From the NCBI RefSeq assembly GCF_040545475.1, contig NZ_JBEPMA010000010.1, positions 5,352 to 69,351 on the forward strand: a stretch of DNA of 64,000 bases. The letters run 5' to 3'. Origin of the DNA: Peptoniphilus_A olsenii (GTDB lineage: Bacteria; Bacillota; Clostridia; Tissierellales; Peptoniphilaceae). The first letter of the stretch is position 1. The number at the start of each line of letters is the position of its first letter. Position numbers and translations under genes: made by a program. The notes below the pieces were generated by a model. The model searched no databases. It saw only the letters and a list, made by a program, of their open reading frames with translations, and had not been told where the DNA came from. Shown in pieces: positions 44,780-54,164 of this stretch.

Positions 44780-45861
44780 TTGTCACCTTCTATTGTTAAA
44801 TCTAAAATAGCAATAGCAGTAATCATCTTAAGTGCTATAAGAGCTCTTGGCACAATTGATGGATCATGCCTGCCTTTTATAGATAATTTTTCGTTAGTTT
44901 TGTTTTTAAGAGATATGGTGTCTTGTACTTTTGCGATTGAACTTGTAGGTTTTACTGCGACTCTAAACACTATAGGCATAGAACTTGTTATGCCACCAAT
45001 TATGCCTCCATGATTATTTGTCTTGGCTTTTACTAAATCATCATCATAATAATATGGGTCATTGTGCTCGCTGCCAAACATTTTTGTAGAACTAAATCCG
45101 CTGCCAAACTCTATTGCTTTAACGCCGGGTATAGAAAATATTGCATGAGAAATTACAGATTCAACAGAGTTAAATAATGGTTCGCCATAGCCTGCTGGCA
45201 TATTTAGAATGGCAATTTCTACAACTCCACCTATTGAATCCTCTTTTTCTTTGGCTTTTAGAATTTCGTTTTTCATACTTTTTTTGGCATCACTATCTAT
45301 AGTCGGGAACTCATCATTTTTTAGATTTTCAATAATTTGAGAGTTAATATTTATATAATCTATATCGACATCTCTGATATTACCGATACTTTTTATTCGA
45401 GAAACTATCTCAATATCTTTCTTGGCTAGAATATCTTCAGCAATTGAACCTGCTATTGTAATTGGAGCAGTCATTCTACCTGAAAATTGGCCGCCTCCTC
45501 TTATATCATTAAAACCATTGTATTTAACAAAAGCTGGATAGTCAGCATGAGATGGGCGAGGTTTGTCTTTTAATTCTTCATAGTCTAAGCTTTTTTGGTC
45601 TTTATTTTCAATTATTGCACATAATGGAGCACCACAAGTTATTCCATCAACTTCGCCGCTTATTATTTTATATATATCTTGTTCTTTTCTACTAGTTGAA
45701 TATTTATTTTTTCCAGGTCTTCTTCTATACAAATTTTTAGATATGAGGTCATGATTAATTTTATATCCTGCTTTAATTCCATCAACGACAACGCCAATTT
45801 CTTTGGAATGAGATTGGCCAAATATTGTAATTTTAAAGTTTTTGCCAAAGCTATAAGACAT
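44776..45861 (-). CDS. aroC: Chorismate synthase
   Basis: 361 residues. The FMNH2-dependent enzyme that forms chorismate from EPSP. Signatures are FGQSHSKEIGVVVDG, RRRPGKNKYSTSRKEQD, SHADYPAF, RGGGQFSGRMTAPITIAG, GIIGGITSSMPI and the C-terminal RHDPSIVPRA. The start overlaps the aroA stop by 11 bp. Confidence 0.96.
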   Translation of the reverse strand: MSYSFGKNFKITIFGQSHSKEIGVVVDGIKAGYKINHDLISKNLYRRRPGKNKYSTSRKEQDIYKIISGEVDGITCGAPLCAIIENKDQKSLDYEELKDKPRPSHADYPAFVKYNGFNDIRGGGQFSGRMTAPITIAGSIAEDILAKKDIEIVSRIKSIGNIRDVDIDYININSQIIENLKNDEFPTIDSDAKKSMKNEILKAKEKEDSIGGVVEIAILNMPAGYGEPLFNSVESVISHAIFSIPGVKAIEFGSGFSSTKMFGSEHNDPYYYDDDLVKAKTNNHGGIIGGITSSMPIVFRVAVKPTSSIAKVQDTISLKNKTNEKLSIKGRHDPSIVPRALIALKMITAIAILDLTIEGDK

Positions 45862-47086
45862 GAGTTTCTCCTCCTAAAGATTTAAAGTCATCAAAAAAGT
45901 TTAGATAAGATTTTTCTACACTTTCACTGTCAATTATAGTCAAAGCTCCATCTGAATATGATGCTGCAATACTTGCCGTCATAGCAATTCGATGGTCATT
46001 ATAAGAATTGATAGTAGCTTTATTAAATTTATCTATACCAACAAATGAGAAAGACTTTTCACCAAGTTTAACCTTTATTCCTAAATTTTCTAACATTTCT
46101 ACTGTACTTTTTACCCGGTCACTTTCTTTTAATCTAAGTCTTTCAATATTTATTACTTTTGTTTTAGTTTTAGAAAGACCAGCCATTACACACAAAATTG
46201 GCACGGCATCGGGCATATTTTTGGCATCCAAAACTCTAGTTAATTGAGTGGGGCTCTTTTTAACTAGATGAAAACCCCTCTTTGAAATATTTTCATAACC
46301 CAATGTTTTAAAAAATTCGAGAGCTTTTATATCACCTTGTTTTGAGTTTATATCAAGACCCTTCACATTAACACCAGCTGCTAAGAAAAATAAAGCATTG
46401 CTCCAATCTTTCTCCACCACATAGTTTGTAGATAGAAAAGTATTTTTGGCAATATATGAATTATATTTTTCTACCACAAGTGCACCAAATTTCTCCATTA
46501 CATCTATTGTCATGTCAATATATGGCTTAGACTCAATTTGAGTTGAAATATGAATATTAAAATTTTCGTTAAAAAAACCAGATGCTATCAAAAACCCTGA
46601 GATAAATTGAGAGCTTATATTGCCGGGGAGTACAAAATTATAATTTTGAAGTTTACCACTCAAAAATATACACTCGTCTTTTTCATATATATTGACGCCG
46701 TGTTTTGGAAACTCTTCAAAGTAAACTGAATTTGTTCTATTAATTAAACTGCCCGTGCGAATTATTTTTGCTACAAGGCCAAGCGATGCAATTATTGGCA
46801 TGAGTAGCCTTAAGGTAGTTCCGCTTTCACCTACATTTATTGTAATAGGACTAGTAAATTCTTTAGGTGGTCTTATATAAAACTTATTTTTTAACCTTCT
46901 AACCTCTACTCCCATTGAAATTATCGCATTTAATGAACTATCTATATCTTTGGATATATTATCGATTTCTATTATAGACTCGCCTTTACAAAGAGCTGCA
47001 CAAAAAATTGCTCTATGTGCATAAGATTTTGATGTAATGGCAGTGATTTCGCCTTTTAATTTTTTGTTTTCTACAATTCTATTCAT
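45851..47086 (-). CDS. aroA: 3-phosphoshikimate 1-carboxyvinyltransferase (EPSP synthase)
   Basis: 411 residues, a two-lobe protein. It transfers enolpyruvate from PEP to shikimate-3-phosphate. Seen are AITSKSYAHRAIFCAAL (substrate lysine-serine), VGESGTTLRLLMP, GNISSQFISGFLIA, LRLKESDRVKSTVEML and YNDHRIAMTASIA. The LRLKESDR form and somewhat short length are common in Firmicutes. It overlaps aroB by 8 bp. Confidence 0.96.
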   Translation of the reverse strand: MNRIVENKKLKGEITAITSKSYAHRAIFCAALCKGESIIEIDNISKDIDSSLNAIISMGVEVRRLKNKFYIRPPKEFTSPITINVGESGTTLRLLMPIIASLGLVAKIIRTGSLINRTNSVYFEEFPKHGVNIYEKDECIFLSGKLQNYNFVLPGNISSQFISGFLIASGFFNENFNIHISTQIESKPYIDMTIDVMEKFGALVVEKYNSYIAKNTFLSTNYVVEKDWSNALFFLAAGVNVKGLDINSKQGDIKALEFFKTLGYENISKRGFHLVKKSPTQLTRVLDAKNMPDAVPILCVMAGLSKTKTKVINIERLRLKESDRVKSTVEMLENLGIKVKLGEKSFSFVGIDKFNKATINSYNDHRIAMTASIAASYSDGALTIIDSESVEKSYLNFFDDFKSLGGETHVL

Positions 47087-48122
47087 CTATTTTACCCAAT
47101 TCAATTATATCTCGTAGCTCATCAAAAGATACTTTTTTATTTATAACTTCACCTATTCTAATAGGCAGGATTATATTGATTAAATTTTTATTTATTTTTT
47201 TGTCATGTTTTAAGATTTCTAAAATTTCATCAGTTTCGAAATCGTATTTTGTAGGTAGATTGTATTTTGAAAAAGCATCAATTAAATTTTTAGAAAAATC
47301 ACTCTCACTAAGCCCCATTCTGTAGCTAGCTCTCGCCATATATATTGTTCCTATGCCAATACTTTCTCCATGATTTAAGCTATAATTTGAAAGTGATTCA
47401 ATTCCATGACCAATTGTATGGCCCAAATTTAATTTTTGTCTTTTACCTTTATCATGTTCATCGTTTTTTACAAAATCTAATTTTATATTTAAAGATTTGA
47501 AGATTATTTTTTCGTAATCTATATTATCTGTATTTTTAAGATAATCAAAAAGTTCTTTGTCTTTTAGAACACAATATTTGAAAATCTCGGCTAGACCATT
47601 GTTTATATTTCTATTATCCAAAGTTTCTAAAAAACTAAAATCTATGTGAACATAATCAGGAAAATAAAAACTACCTATTTGATTTTTTAGATGCATAAAG
47701 TTCACACCATTTTTACCGCCAACGGATGAGTCAATCATAGACAGTAGAGTAGTGGGAACAGATATAAAACTTATACTTCTAAGATATGTGGAGGCCACAA
47801 AACCAGCTATATCACCAACTACGCCACCGCCAAATCCTATGATACAATCGCCTCTATTAAATTCATTTTCTGATAAAAATGTATTGATTTTTATATAGTT
47901 TTCTATAGATTTAGAATTTTCACCTGGAATAAATTTAAATATAAAATATTTTAGCCCACGCATCACTTCATTTATTCTATCTTTGTAAATATAATAAACC
48001 TTTTCGTCTGTTATTACTAAATATTTTGAGTCTTTGTTTTCAGTCAAAAATTTTTTTAGCTTTGAGTCACTTTTATAATCTATATCTATAAAATAATTAT
48101 TATCCTTAACTTCAATTTTCAT
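47079..48122 (-). CDS. aroB: 3-dehydroquinate synthase
   Basis: 347 residues, first gene of the shikimate operon. NAD and zinc-dependent cyclase. Motifs: GGGVVGDIAGFVASTYLR, VPTTLLSMIDSSVGGKNGVN, GLAEIFKYCVLKD, and zinc ligands in LNLGHTIGHGIES and SLNHGESIGIG. ATG at 48122 follows AGGAG. A weak promoter (TTTCAT, then TAGAAT 18 bp on) may lie just upstream. Confidence 0.96.
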   Translation of the reverse strand: MKIEVKDNNYFIDIDYKSDSKLKKFLTENKDSKYLVITDEKVYYIYKDRINEVMRGLKYFIFKFIPGENSKSIENYIKINTFLSENEFNRGDCIIGFGGGVVGDIAGFVASTYLRSISFISVPTTLLSMIDSSVGGKNGVNFMHLKNQIGSFYFPDYVHIDFSFLETLDNRNINNGLAEIFKYCVLKDKELFDYLKNTDNIDYEKIIFKSLNIKLDFVKNDEHDKGKRQKLNLGHTIGHGIESLSNYSLNHGESIGIGTIYMARASYRMGLSESDFSKNLIDAFSKYNLPTKYDFETDEILEILKHDKKINKNLINIILPIRIGEVINKKVSFDELRDIIELGKIDE

Positions 48123-48204
48123 AAAATACTCCTATTGATTTGCTAAGTTGATTCTATCACAAAATAAAAAGATAATGAAATTGTATATATTTTAAATAAA
48201 AAAG

Positions 48205-48238
48205 TAGTGTGCTAGAATAATTAAATTCTAACACACTA
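48205..48238 (-). terminator. Terminator of the nhaC-megL operon
   Basis: TAGTGTGCTAGAAT and ATTCTAACACACTA pair with one mismatch around a 6-nt loop; on the minus strand CTTTTTTATTT follows. It separates megL from aroB. Confidence 0.85.
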
Positions 48239-48269
48239 ACTATAATGTTTATGGAGTTAAAAATGAAAA

Positions 48270-49472
48270 TCAAATTTGTTCAAAAGCTTGTTTTAAATCT
48301 TCAATGATATCTTCGGCATTTTCAAGCCCTACAGAAAGTCTAATTAAACCTTCAGATATACCAGCAGCTGCTCTTTCTTCGGCAGTATATGGTGAGTGAG
48401 TCATTGAAGCTGGGTGTTGAATTAGTGTTTCTGCATCTCCAAGTGAAACTGCAAGAGTACATAATTTTACACTATCCATAAGTTTTGCACCGGCTTCTTT
48501 GCCGCCTTCAATTTCAAAGGCAATCATAGCACCAGGCAGAGCCATTTGTTTTTTAGCTACATCATAATATTTAAAGGATTTAAGACCTGGATATTGAATA
48601 CTTTTAACTTTTGGATGTTTTTCCAAAAATTCTGCCACTTGCATAGCATTTGCACAGTGTTTTTCCATTCTAATTTGAAGAGTTTTCATTCCTCTTAAAA
48701 TTAAATAAGCATTAATAGGTGCTAGTACTGCACCTGTGCAGTCTTTTATACCTACAAGTCGTACTTGGTCTATTAGCTCTTTTCTTCCAACTGCGAAACC
48801 AGCAACAACGTCGCCATGTCCGTTTAAATATTTTGTAGCAGAGTGAACTACAATATCTGCTCCAAGAGTAAGCGGTTTTTGAATATATGGAGTACAATAA
48901 GTGTTATCTACAATAACTAGGCAGTCTTTATTTTTTTCATGCACTTTTGTTGCCGCAAGCTCAATATCGCAAATATCCATATTCGGATTTGCTGGAGTTT
49001 CTAGATATACAATTTTTGTATTATCTTTCATTGCATTAATTATATTATCCACATTTGTAATATCAACAAAATCAACTTCTACACCCATTTTAGAAACAGC
49101 GTGTTCTAAAAATGCGAAAGTACAACCATAAAGAGTTTTTGCAGCTACAATATGATCGCCACAAGCGATAAAAGGCCATATAGCAGAAGTTATTGCACCT
49201 ATTCCAGAGGCAGCAGATACACAAGATTCACCTTCTTCTAGTAGAGCAACTTTATCTTCAACTTGTTGGTTAGTAGGATTTCCTAGTCTTGAATAGATAT
49301 AACCTTCTTCTTCAAGGGCAAATCTCTTGCCACCTTGCTCTGCATTGTCAAAAATAAATGTGGAAGTTTGATAAATAGGAGTAGCTAATGCTCCATATTT
49401 ATTTTTTTCGTATCCACCATGAATTGCTTTAGTTTCAAAATGCATTTTTTTAAGTTCGTCTTTACTGTTCAT
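48270..49472 (-). CDS. megL: Methionine gamma-lyase
   Basis: 400 residues of the Cys/Met-metabolism PLP family. The Schiff-base lysine is K214 (HSATKYLNGHGD). C117 in LYGCTFAF corresponds to the cysteine that marks methionine gamma-lyase against cystathionine lyases and synthases, which usually have other residues there. It splits methionine to methanethiol, 2-oxobutyrate and ammonia, an energy-yielding reaction in amino-acid fermenters. The NhaC antiporter gene lies 64 bp upstream in the same direction. AAAGAGGGATATT precedes the ATG. Confidence 0.88.
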   Translation of the reverse strand: MNSKDELKKMHFETKAIHGGYEKNKYGALATPIYQTSTFIFDNAEQGGKRFALEEEGYIYSRLGNPTNQQVEDKVALLEEGESCVSAASGIGAITSAIWPFIACGDHIVAAKTLYGCTFAFLEHAVSKMGVEVDFVDITNVDNIINAMKDNTKIVYLETPANPNMDICDIELAATKVHEKNKDCLVIVDNTYCTPYIQKPLTLGADIVVHSATKYLNGHGDVVAGFAVGRKELIDQVRLVGIKDCTGAVLAPINAYLILRGMKTLQIRMEKHCANAMQVAEFLEKHPKVKSIQYPGLKSFKYYDVAKKQMALPGAMIAFEIEGGKEAGAKLMDSVKLCTLAVSLGDAETLIQHPASMTHSPYTAEERAAAGISEGLIRLSVGLENAEDIIEDLKQAFEQI

Positions 49473-49536
49473 TAAAATATCCCTCTTTCTTTTTAAATTT
49501 TATTATTTTGGAACAAAGTCCTATTAAATTGTCTAA

Positions 49537-50925
49537 TTATGCTTTTGTAGTTTGATTAACTTCATCTTGTGGCATATCAAGTTCGAAATTCCATTCTCCC
49601 TTAGGTTCTGCAAATCTAACAAAAATTGAGATTGTAGCAAAAATCGCAAGAAGAGCTTGATACCATAAATATGGAATGAGCTCAACAGGTGCTACCGCTT
49701 GTGCACCAAGTTCTTTAGTAAGCCCTGCAGCAATTAAAATTTGTGCTCCATATGGGATTATACCTTGCATCACACAAGAAAATGAGTCAAGGAAAGATGC
49801 AGATCTTCTAGGGTCAACTTTGAAGTCTTTTGAAATTTCTTTTGCAACGGGACCATCTATTATAATGGCAACAGTATTGTTTGCAGTTGCAGCGTCAGTT
49901 ACAAGAGTTAAGAGTGCAATTGATATTTCTGCAGATTTAACACCTTTGGCAAATCCTCTAATTTTTTGCACTAGCCACTCGATGCCGCCATTTTTTGCAA
50001 CCATATATGAAAGACCACCAGTTAATAATGACAATAAGAATATTTCAAACATGCCACTAAAACCAGTAAATATATTTTGTGCAAAAGTCATCATACTAAG
50101 ACCACCAGTTGCAATACCAATTATACCCGAAAGTACTATACCACTAGTCAAAACTAAAAATACATTCATACCAGCAAGAGCTGCAATTAGTACGAATAAA
50201 TATGGAATTATCAAAACAAAATTATAACTTAAATCATCTAAAACAACTTCACCTTCAGGTTTACCAACAACTAATAATATTATGAAAGTAATTATAGCCG
50301 CTGGAATAGCCAGCTTAATATTTGCTCTAAATTTATCTTTCATCTCTACATTTTGTGTCCTTGTAGCAGCAATTGTAGTATCCGAAATTACAGATAAGTT
50401 GTCTCCAAACATTGCGCCCCCAACTAGAGATCCAATAACAAGAGCAAGTGGCAAATTACCTTTTTGGGCAACACCCACAGCAATTGGGCCAACAGCTGAA
50501 ATTGTCCCAACAGAAGTTCCTGTTGAAATTGAAATAAAACAGCCGATTAAAAATATTCCGGCAGTTATATATTGCACAGGAATTAAGGATAGAGCAAAAT
50601 TAACTACAGAATCAACGCCCCCTGATGCGTTAGAAACTGTGGCAAAAGCTCCAGCTAATAAGTAAATTAAACACATTATAATTATGTTTTCATCACCGCA
50701 GCCACGCACAAAGTCGTTAAACTTGTCATCAACTGTTCCTTTAAACATAAAAAAGGCTAGTATAATAGCTGGAAGTATACATACAGGTGCTGCTACTTGG
50801 TAAAAAGCCATTTCTACATCCATGGCATTTAAAATAATACCAGTAGCAAGATATACAAGCACAAAAACTATAAAAGGTAAGAGTGCCGCACCATTAGCCT
50901 TTGGTTTTAAATTTTTGTTTTCCAT
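49537..50925 (-). CDS. nhaC: NhaC-family Na+/H+ antiporter
   Basis: 462 residues, about 12 membrane segments. GTSVGTISAVGPIAVGVAQ, GGAMFGDNLSVISDTTIAA and TDAATANNTVAI match the NhaC family. Members exchange Na+ for protons, and some are coupled to organic substrates, such as malate-lactate exchange. Association with megL in one operon suggests methionine or pH-linked transport, which is inference only. AAGGAGG lies upstream of the ATG. Confidence 0.85.
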   Translation of the reverse strand: MENKNLKPKANGAALLPFIVFVLVYLATGIILNAMDVEMAFYQVAAPVCILPAIILAFFMFKGTVDDKFNDFVRGCGDENIIIMCLIYLLAGAFATVSNASGGVDSVVNFALSLIPVQYITAGIFLIGCFISISTGTSVGTISAVGPIAVGVAQKGNLPLALVIGSLVGGAMFGDNLSVISDTTIAATRTQNVEMKDKFRANIKLAIPAAIITFIILLVVGKPEGEVVLDDLSYNFVLIIPYLFVLIAALAGMNVFLVLTSGIVLSGIIGIATGGLSMMTFAQNIFTGFSGMFEIFLLSLLTGGLSYMVAKNGGIEWLVQKIRGFAKGVKSAEISIALLTLVTDAATANNTVAIIIDGPVAKEISKDFKVDPRRSASFLDSFSCVMQGIIPYGAQILIAAGLTKELGAQAVAPVELIPYLWYQALLAIFATISIFVRFAEPKGEWNFELDMPQDEVNQTTKA

Positions 50926-50959
50926 TAATAACCCTCCTTAAAAAATGAAACAAAAATCT

Positions 50960-50975
50960 TCTCGCGTAGGCGAGA
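50960..50975 (-). other. Leader hairpin of nhaC
   Basis: TCTCGC and GCGAGA form a GC-rich 6-bp stem; on the minus strand AGATTTTTG follows and the nhaC start is about 35 nt further on. It may be an attenuator or mRNA stabiliser. The rest of the 529-bp gap from 50926 to 51454 shows no gene, T-box or SAM riboswitch that I can recognise. Confidence 0.4.
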
Positions 50976-51449
50976 TATGTAAATTTAGTGATTAATATTA
51001 ATAGTGCAAACATAGAAATCGTTTTCTACAGGATATAAAACAAATGTATATTAAATCAGCATCTGAAATACATATATAGTTTGCTTTAAAGTAGCCTATA
51101 TTTTAAATTAAAATACAGAAATTCATCTAAAATATTCTTCTTATAATATTAATCTTAAAAGTATGCTCAAATAAATATATTCTTACAAAAAAATTAATAT
51201 GACAAAAATAATCAAATTATAGGCTAAATAATTAATAACAAATCTAACTAAAAATACATTTAAGAAAAACATTTTCCGATATCTCTATTATAGTATGTAA
51301 TTGCTGATTTGTGAAGAGGTTTAACAATAAATATTTTATCATATTAATATATGAAATTAATATAGTTTTTAAATTTAACAAACTCTGCTTAAAGAAGAAA
51401 TCTTGTTTCATTTTATGAGATATAATAGTAGTAAATAAAAAACAGAAAA

Positions 51450-51516
51450 GCTATTGAACATTGTTCATAATTGTAGTATTATAATATTTGACGTTAAATG
51501 AACGGCGTTCAATAGC
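51450..51516 (+). promoter_or_regulatory. Paired operators and promoter of the TetR-exporter operon
   Basis: TGAACATTGTTCA (51455-51467) and TGAACGGCGTTCA (51499-51511) are two palindromes with centres 44 bp apart, about four helical turns. The extended GCTATTGAAC and GTTCAATAGC arms make the pair symmetric too. TATAAT (about 51479-51484) lies between them. This is typical of TetR autoregulation. Confidence 0.7.
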
Positions 51517-51529
51517 ATTGGAGGTATGA

Positions 51530-52120
51530 ATGTTAACAGTAGACGAGAGAAAAAAAGAAAAAGAAAATAAAATAACCGAAGCTGCTATTTCTTCCTTTAG
51601 AGAAAAAGGAATTGATAAGACTTCGATAAGAGACATCATGAAAAAATCAGGTTTTGGTTTAGGTACTTTTTATTTGTATTTTAAAGATAAAAAAGATTTA
51701 GAAGAAAAAATAGTTTTAGATATACTTACAGATTTATTTTATAAGGCAGAAGAACAGTGCAGCGATGAGGAAAATCCGACTAAGAGATATATATGTTTTA
51801 TAAGCTATATAATCGATTATTTGATAAAAGATCCTCTAGAGCTGGAATTAATTTCAAAGAATGCCAATTGGGCTCTTTATGCAAAAGTAGAAAATGATGA
51901 TAGGTTTAAAGAAGCGGACACAACTTTAAAATTTATTTTGAATAAATATGCTTCATTATTTTCTGTAAAACTGTCTGAATCTGAACAATTATTTATTTTA
52001 TCATTAACAATTCACATTGTACTTTCAACTTGTAAGTCTTCGCTTATGGAAGATTCTGTATTAAGTATTGAAGAAATGAAACCTGTACTTTTCAAAATTG
52101 TAGAAAAAATTTTTAGATAG
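51530..52120 (+). CDS. TetR-family transcriptional regulator
   Basis: 196 residues. The N-terminal helix-turn-helix reads ITEAAISSFREKGIDKTS then IRDIMKKSGFGLGTFYLYFK, the classical TetR pattern; the C-terminal ligand domain is not assignable. GGAGG precedes the ATG. It starts 18 bp after a palindromic operator and is followed 9 bp later by the exporter gene, so it probably represses an efflux operon until an inducer binds. Confidence 0.92.
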   Translation: MLTVDERKKEKENKITEAAISSFREKGIDKTSIRDIMKKSGFGLGTFYLYFKDKKDLEEKIVLDILTDLFYKAEEQCSDEENPTKRYICFISYIIDYLIKDPLELELISKNANWALYAKVENDDRFKEADTTLKFILNKYASLFSVKLSESEQLFILSLTIHIVLSTCKSSLMEDSVLSIEEMKPVLFKIVEKIFR

Positions 52121-52129
52121 AGTGAGTAT

Positions 52130-53281
52130 ATGAAAAAATTTACAAAATTTATCTCTCATCACCCGAAGTTAGTTCTTTTGGTGATGACTTTTCTTCTTAT
52201 ACCATCATTTATTGGTTATAAAATGACTGGTGTAAATTATGATATTTTAACCTATTTGCCAGGAGATTTAAAATCTACACAAGGTCAAAAAATACTTGAC
52301 GAAGAGTTTAAAAATGCGGCCACTGGAATGCTTATATTGGAAGGAACTGATCACGATGCAGAGATTTTGCGAAATAATATTCTCGAGATAGATGGAGTAG
52401 AGGATGTAATTTCAAAATCATCTACTGTTGGTGATATGATTCCACAAGAATTTTTACCTGATGATATAAAAGATGTTTTTTATTCTGATGGTTCAACTCT
52501 TTTGATAGTAAAATTTAGTGAATCGGCATCTTCTTTTACTACAATGGATGCCATCGAGAAAATAAAAAGCATTAACTCAAAGCCTAAGTATTTAAGTGGG
52601 CTTTCCTCATTGGTAAAAGATACTAAAGATATTATAGATAAAGAAACGCCTATTTATGTTGGATTGGCGGTTATTTTGGGGCTTATTATACTATCTCTTA
52701 CTAATGAATCGAGTATAATACCATTTGTATTTATGTTAACTATAGGATATGCCGTCATTTATAATTTTGGATCGAATATATTTTTGGATGAGATATCATA
52801 TTTAACTAAAGCAATTGCGGCAGTATTACAACTCGCAGTTACTATGGACTATTCTATATTTCTGTATCACAGATATGTAGAGGAAAAAAACTTTACTGAT
52901 GATAAAAATGCAGCTATGGATATTGCTATTCAAAAGACGATATCATCCTTATTCGCTTCATCACTTACAACTTTTGCCGGTTTTATTGTTTTAATATTGA
53001 TGCAATTAGGACTGGGTAAAGATATTGGTCTTGTCATGAGTAAAGGTGTTTTAATAGGACTTCTCTCGACAGTGATTGTACTTCCCGCTATGCTTTTAAT
53101 TGTTGAAAAATTAGTTACTAAATATAATCACAAGGTAATGCTGCCTTCCTTTGATAGACTTTCAGAGTTTAATATTAAGCATAGTAAGACTTTATTTTTA
53201 GTTTTTATTGGGTTATTTATTCCTGCTGTAATTGGATCATTAAACACGAAACTTTATTATAACTTAAGTTGCTTTAAATAA
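52130..53281 (+). CDS. MMPL/RND-family exporter, N-terminal half of a broken gene
   Basis: 383 residues with one N-terminal and several grouped membrane helices. VTMDYSIFLYHRYVEE and SLFASSLTTFAGFIVLI are MMPL/SSD-type helices, and GVNYDILTYLPGDLKSTQG is the usual start of the extracellular domain. The frame ends KLYYNLSCFK at a TAA, precisely where the second repeat of an MMPL protein should begin. Intact members are about 700 residues with two such halves. Its second half lies in the next frame just downstream. Confidence 0.8.
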   Translation: MKKFTKFISHHPKLVLLVMTFLLIPSFIGYKMTGVNYDILTYLPGDLKSTQGQKILDEEFKNAATGMLILEGTDHDAEILRNNILEIDGVEDVISKSSTVGDMIPQEFLPDDIKDVFYSDGSTLLIVKFSESASSFTTMDAIEKIKSINSKPKYLSGLSSLVKDTKDIIDKETPIYVGLAVILGLIILSLTNESSIIPFVFMLTIGYAVIYNFGSNIFLDEISYLTKAIAAVLQLAVTMDYSIFLYHRYVEEKNFTDDKNAAMDIAIQKTISSLFASSLTTFAGFIVLILMQLGLGKDIGLVMSKGVLIGLLSTVIVLPAMLLIVEKLVTKYNHKVMLPSFDRLSEFNIKHSKTLFLVFIGLFIPAVIGSLNTKLYYNLSCFK

Positions 53282-53282
53282 A

Positions 53283-54152
53283 ATGAAAAAAGATTATGAC
53301 ATGGCTAGTACACATTTTATTGTAGTTAAAGATGATTTGTCAAATTCATCTCTAAACTCTCTCATAGATGGACTAAAAGAAGTTGATGGTATGAACTCTG
53401 TTTTGAGTACAAGTTCTGTTACAGGTGTGATGTTTCCTTCGGATATTTTGCCAGATAAGATTCAAGATAATTTTTCTAAAAATGGATATCAAATGATAAT
53501 GGCAAATTCTAAATATCAAACTGCTTCTCCAGAGGCTAGACAACAGATAAAGGACATGAGAGAGGTTATTTCAAAATACGATAAAGAGGGTTATTTAACT
53601 GGTGAAGCAGTTTTGACAGATGATTTGACTATAATTTCTGAACGAGATTTTAAGATGGTTAATATTGCCTCAATAGCGATAGTATTTTTGATAATAGCAA
53701 TTGTATTTAAATCTTTAGGTATACCTATTGTACTTATTGCAGCAATAGAACTTGCTATCCAAATAAACATGAGAATTCCATTTTATCTTAATCAGACAAT
53801 ACCTTTTATAACATCAATAATAATAGGGGTTATACAGCTTGGGTCAACTATTGATTATTCAATTCTCTTGACCAATAGATTTCTACATGAATATGAAATT
53901 TCTAAAGATGTAGGTGAATCTTTAAAAATTTCAGCAAAAGAAACATCAAAATCAATTGTCACTTCTGCACTTTCATTTATGGCAGCGACAATTGGTGTTG
54001 GAATATATTCTAAAATGGAAATAGTATCTACAATTTGTACCTTTTTAGCCAGAGGTGCAATTATAAGTATGGTGGTAATAATATTTTTGCTCCCTGCACT
54101 TATTTCTGTAAGTTTTCCATTTATAAGAAAAACTACAAAAGGTTTAAATTAA
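53283..54152 (+). CDS. MMPL/RND-family exporter, C-terminal half of a broken gene
   Basis: 289 residues starting at ATG 53283, one base after the previous stop, with no ribosome binding site. Codons before that ATG in the same frame read VALNK, so the reading frame continues upstream and was joined to the first half. It holds extracellular domain 2 (TSSVTGVMFPSDILPDK) and helices QLGSTIDYSILLTNRF and ALSFMAATIGVGIYSKM. A short out-of-frame deletion, perhaps of about ten codons, would explain the split. It could be a non-functional exporter or two separate halves. Confidence 0.8.
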   Translation: MKKDYDMASTHFIVVKDDLSNSSLNSLIDGLKEVDGMNSVLSTSSVTGVMFPSDILPDKIQDNFSKNGYQMIMANSKYQTASPEARQQIKDMREVISKYDKEGYLTGEAVLTDDLTIISERDFKMVNIASIAIVFLIIAIVFKSLGIPIVLIAAIELAIQINMRIPFYLNQTIPFITSIIIGVIQLGSTIDYSILLTNRFLHEYEISKDVGESLKISAKETSKSIVTSALSFMAATIGVGIYSKMEIVSTICTFLARGAIISMVVIIFLLPALISVSFPFIRKTTKGLN

Positions 54153-54164
54153 AAGGAGAAGAAA

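Noticed and set aside
50926..51454. Search for a SAM or T-box riboswitch before nhaC-megL
   Set aside because: No S-box core or T-box GGTGG-type sequence is visible; only a small hairpin near the nhaC start.
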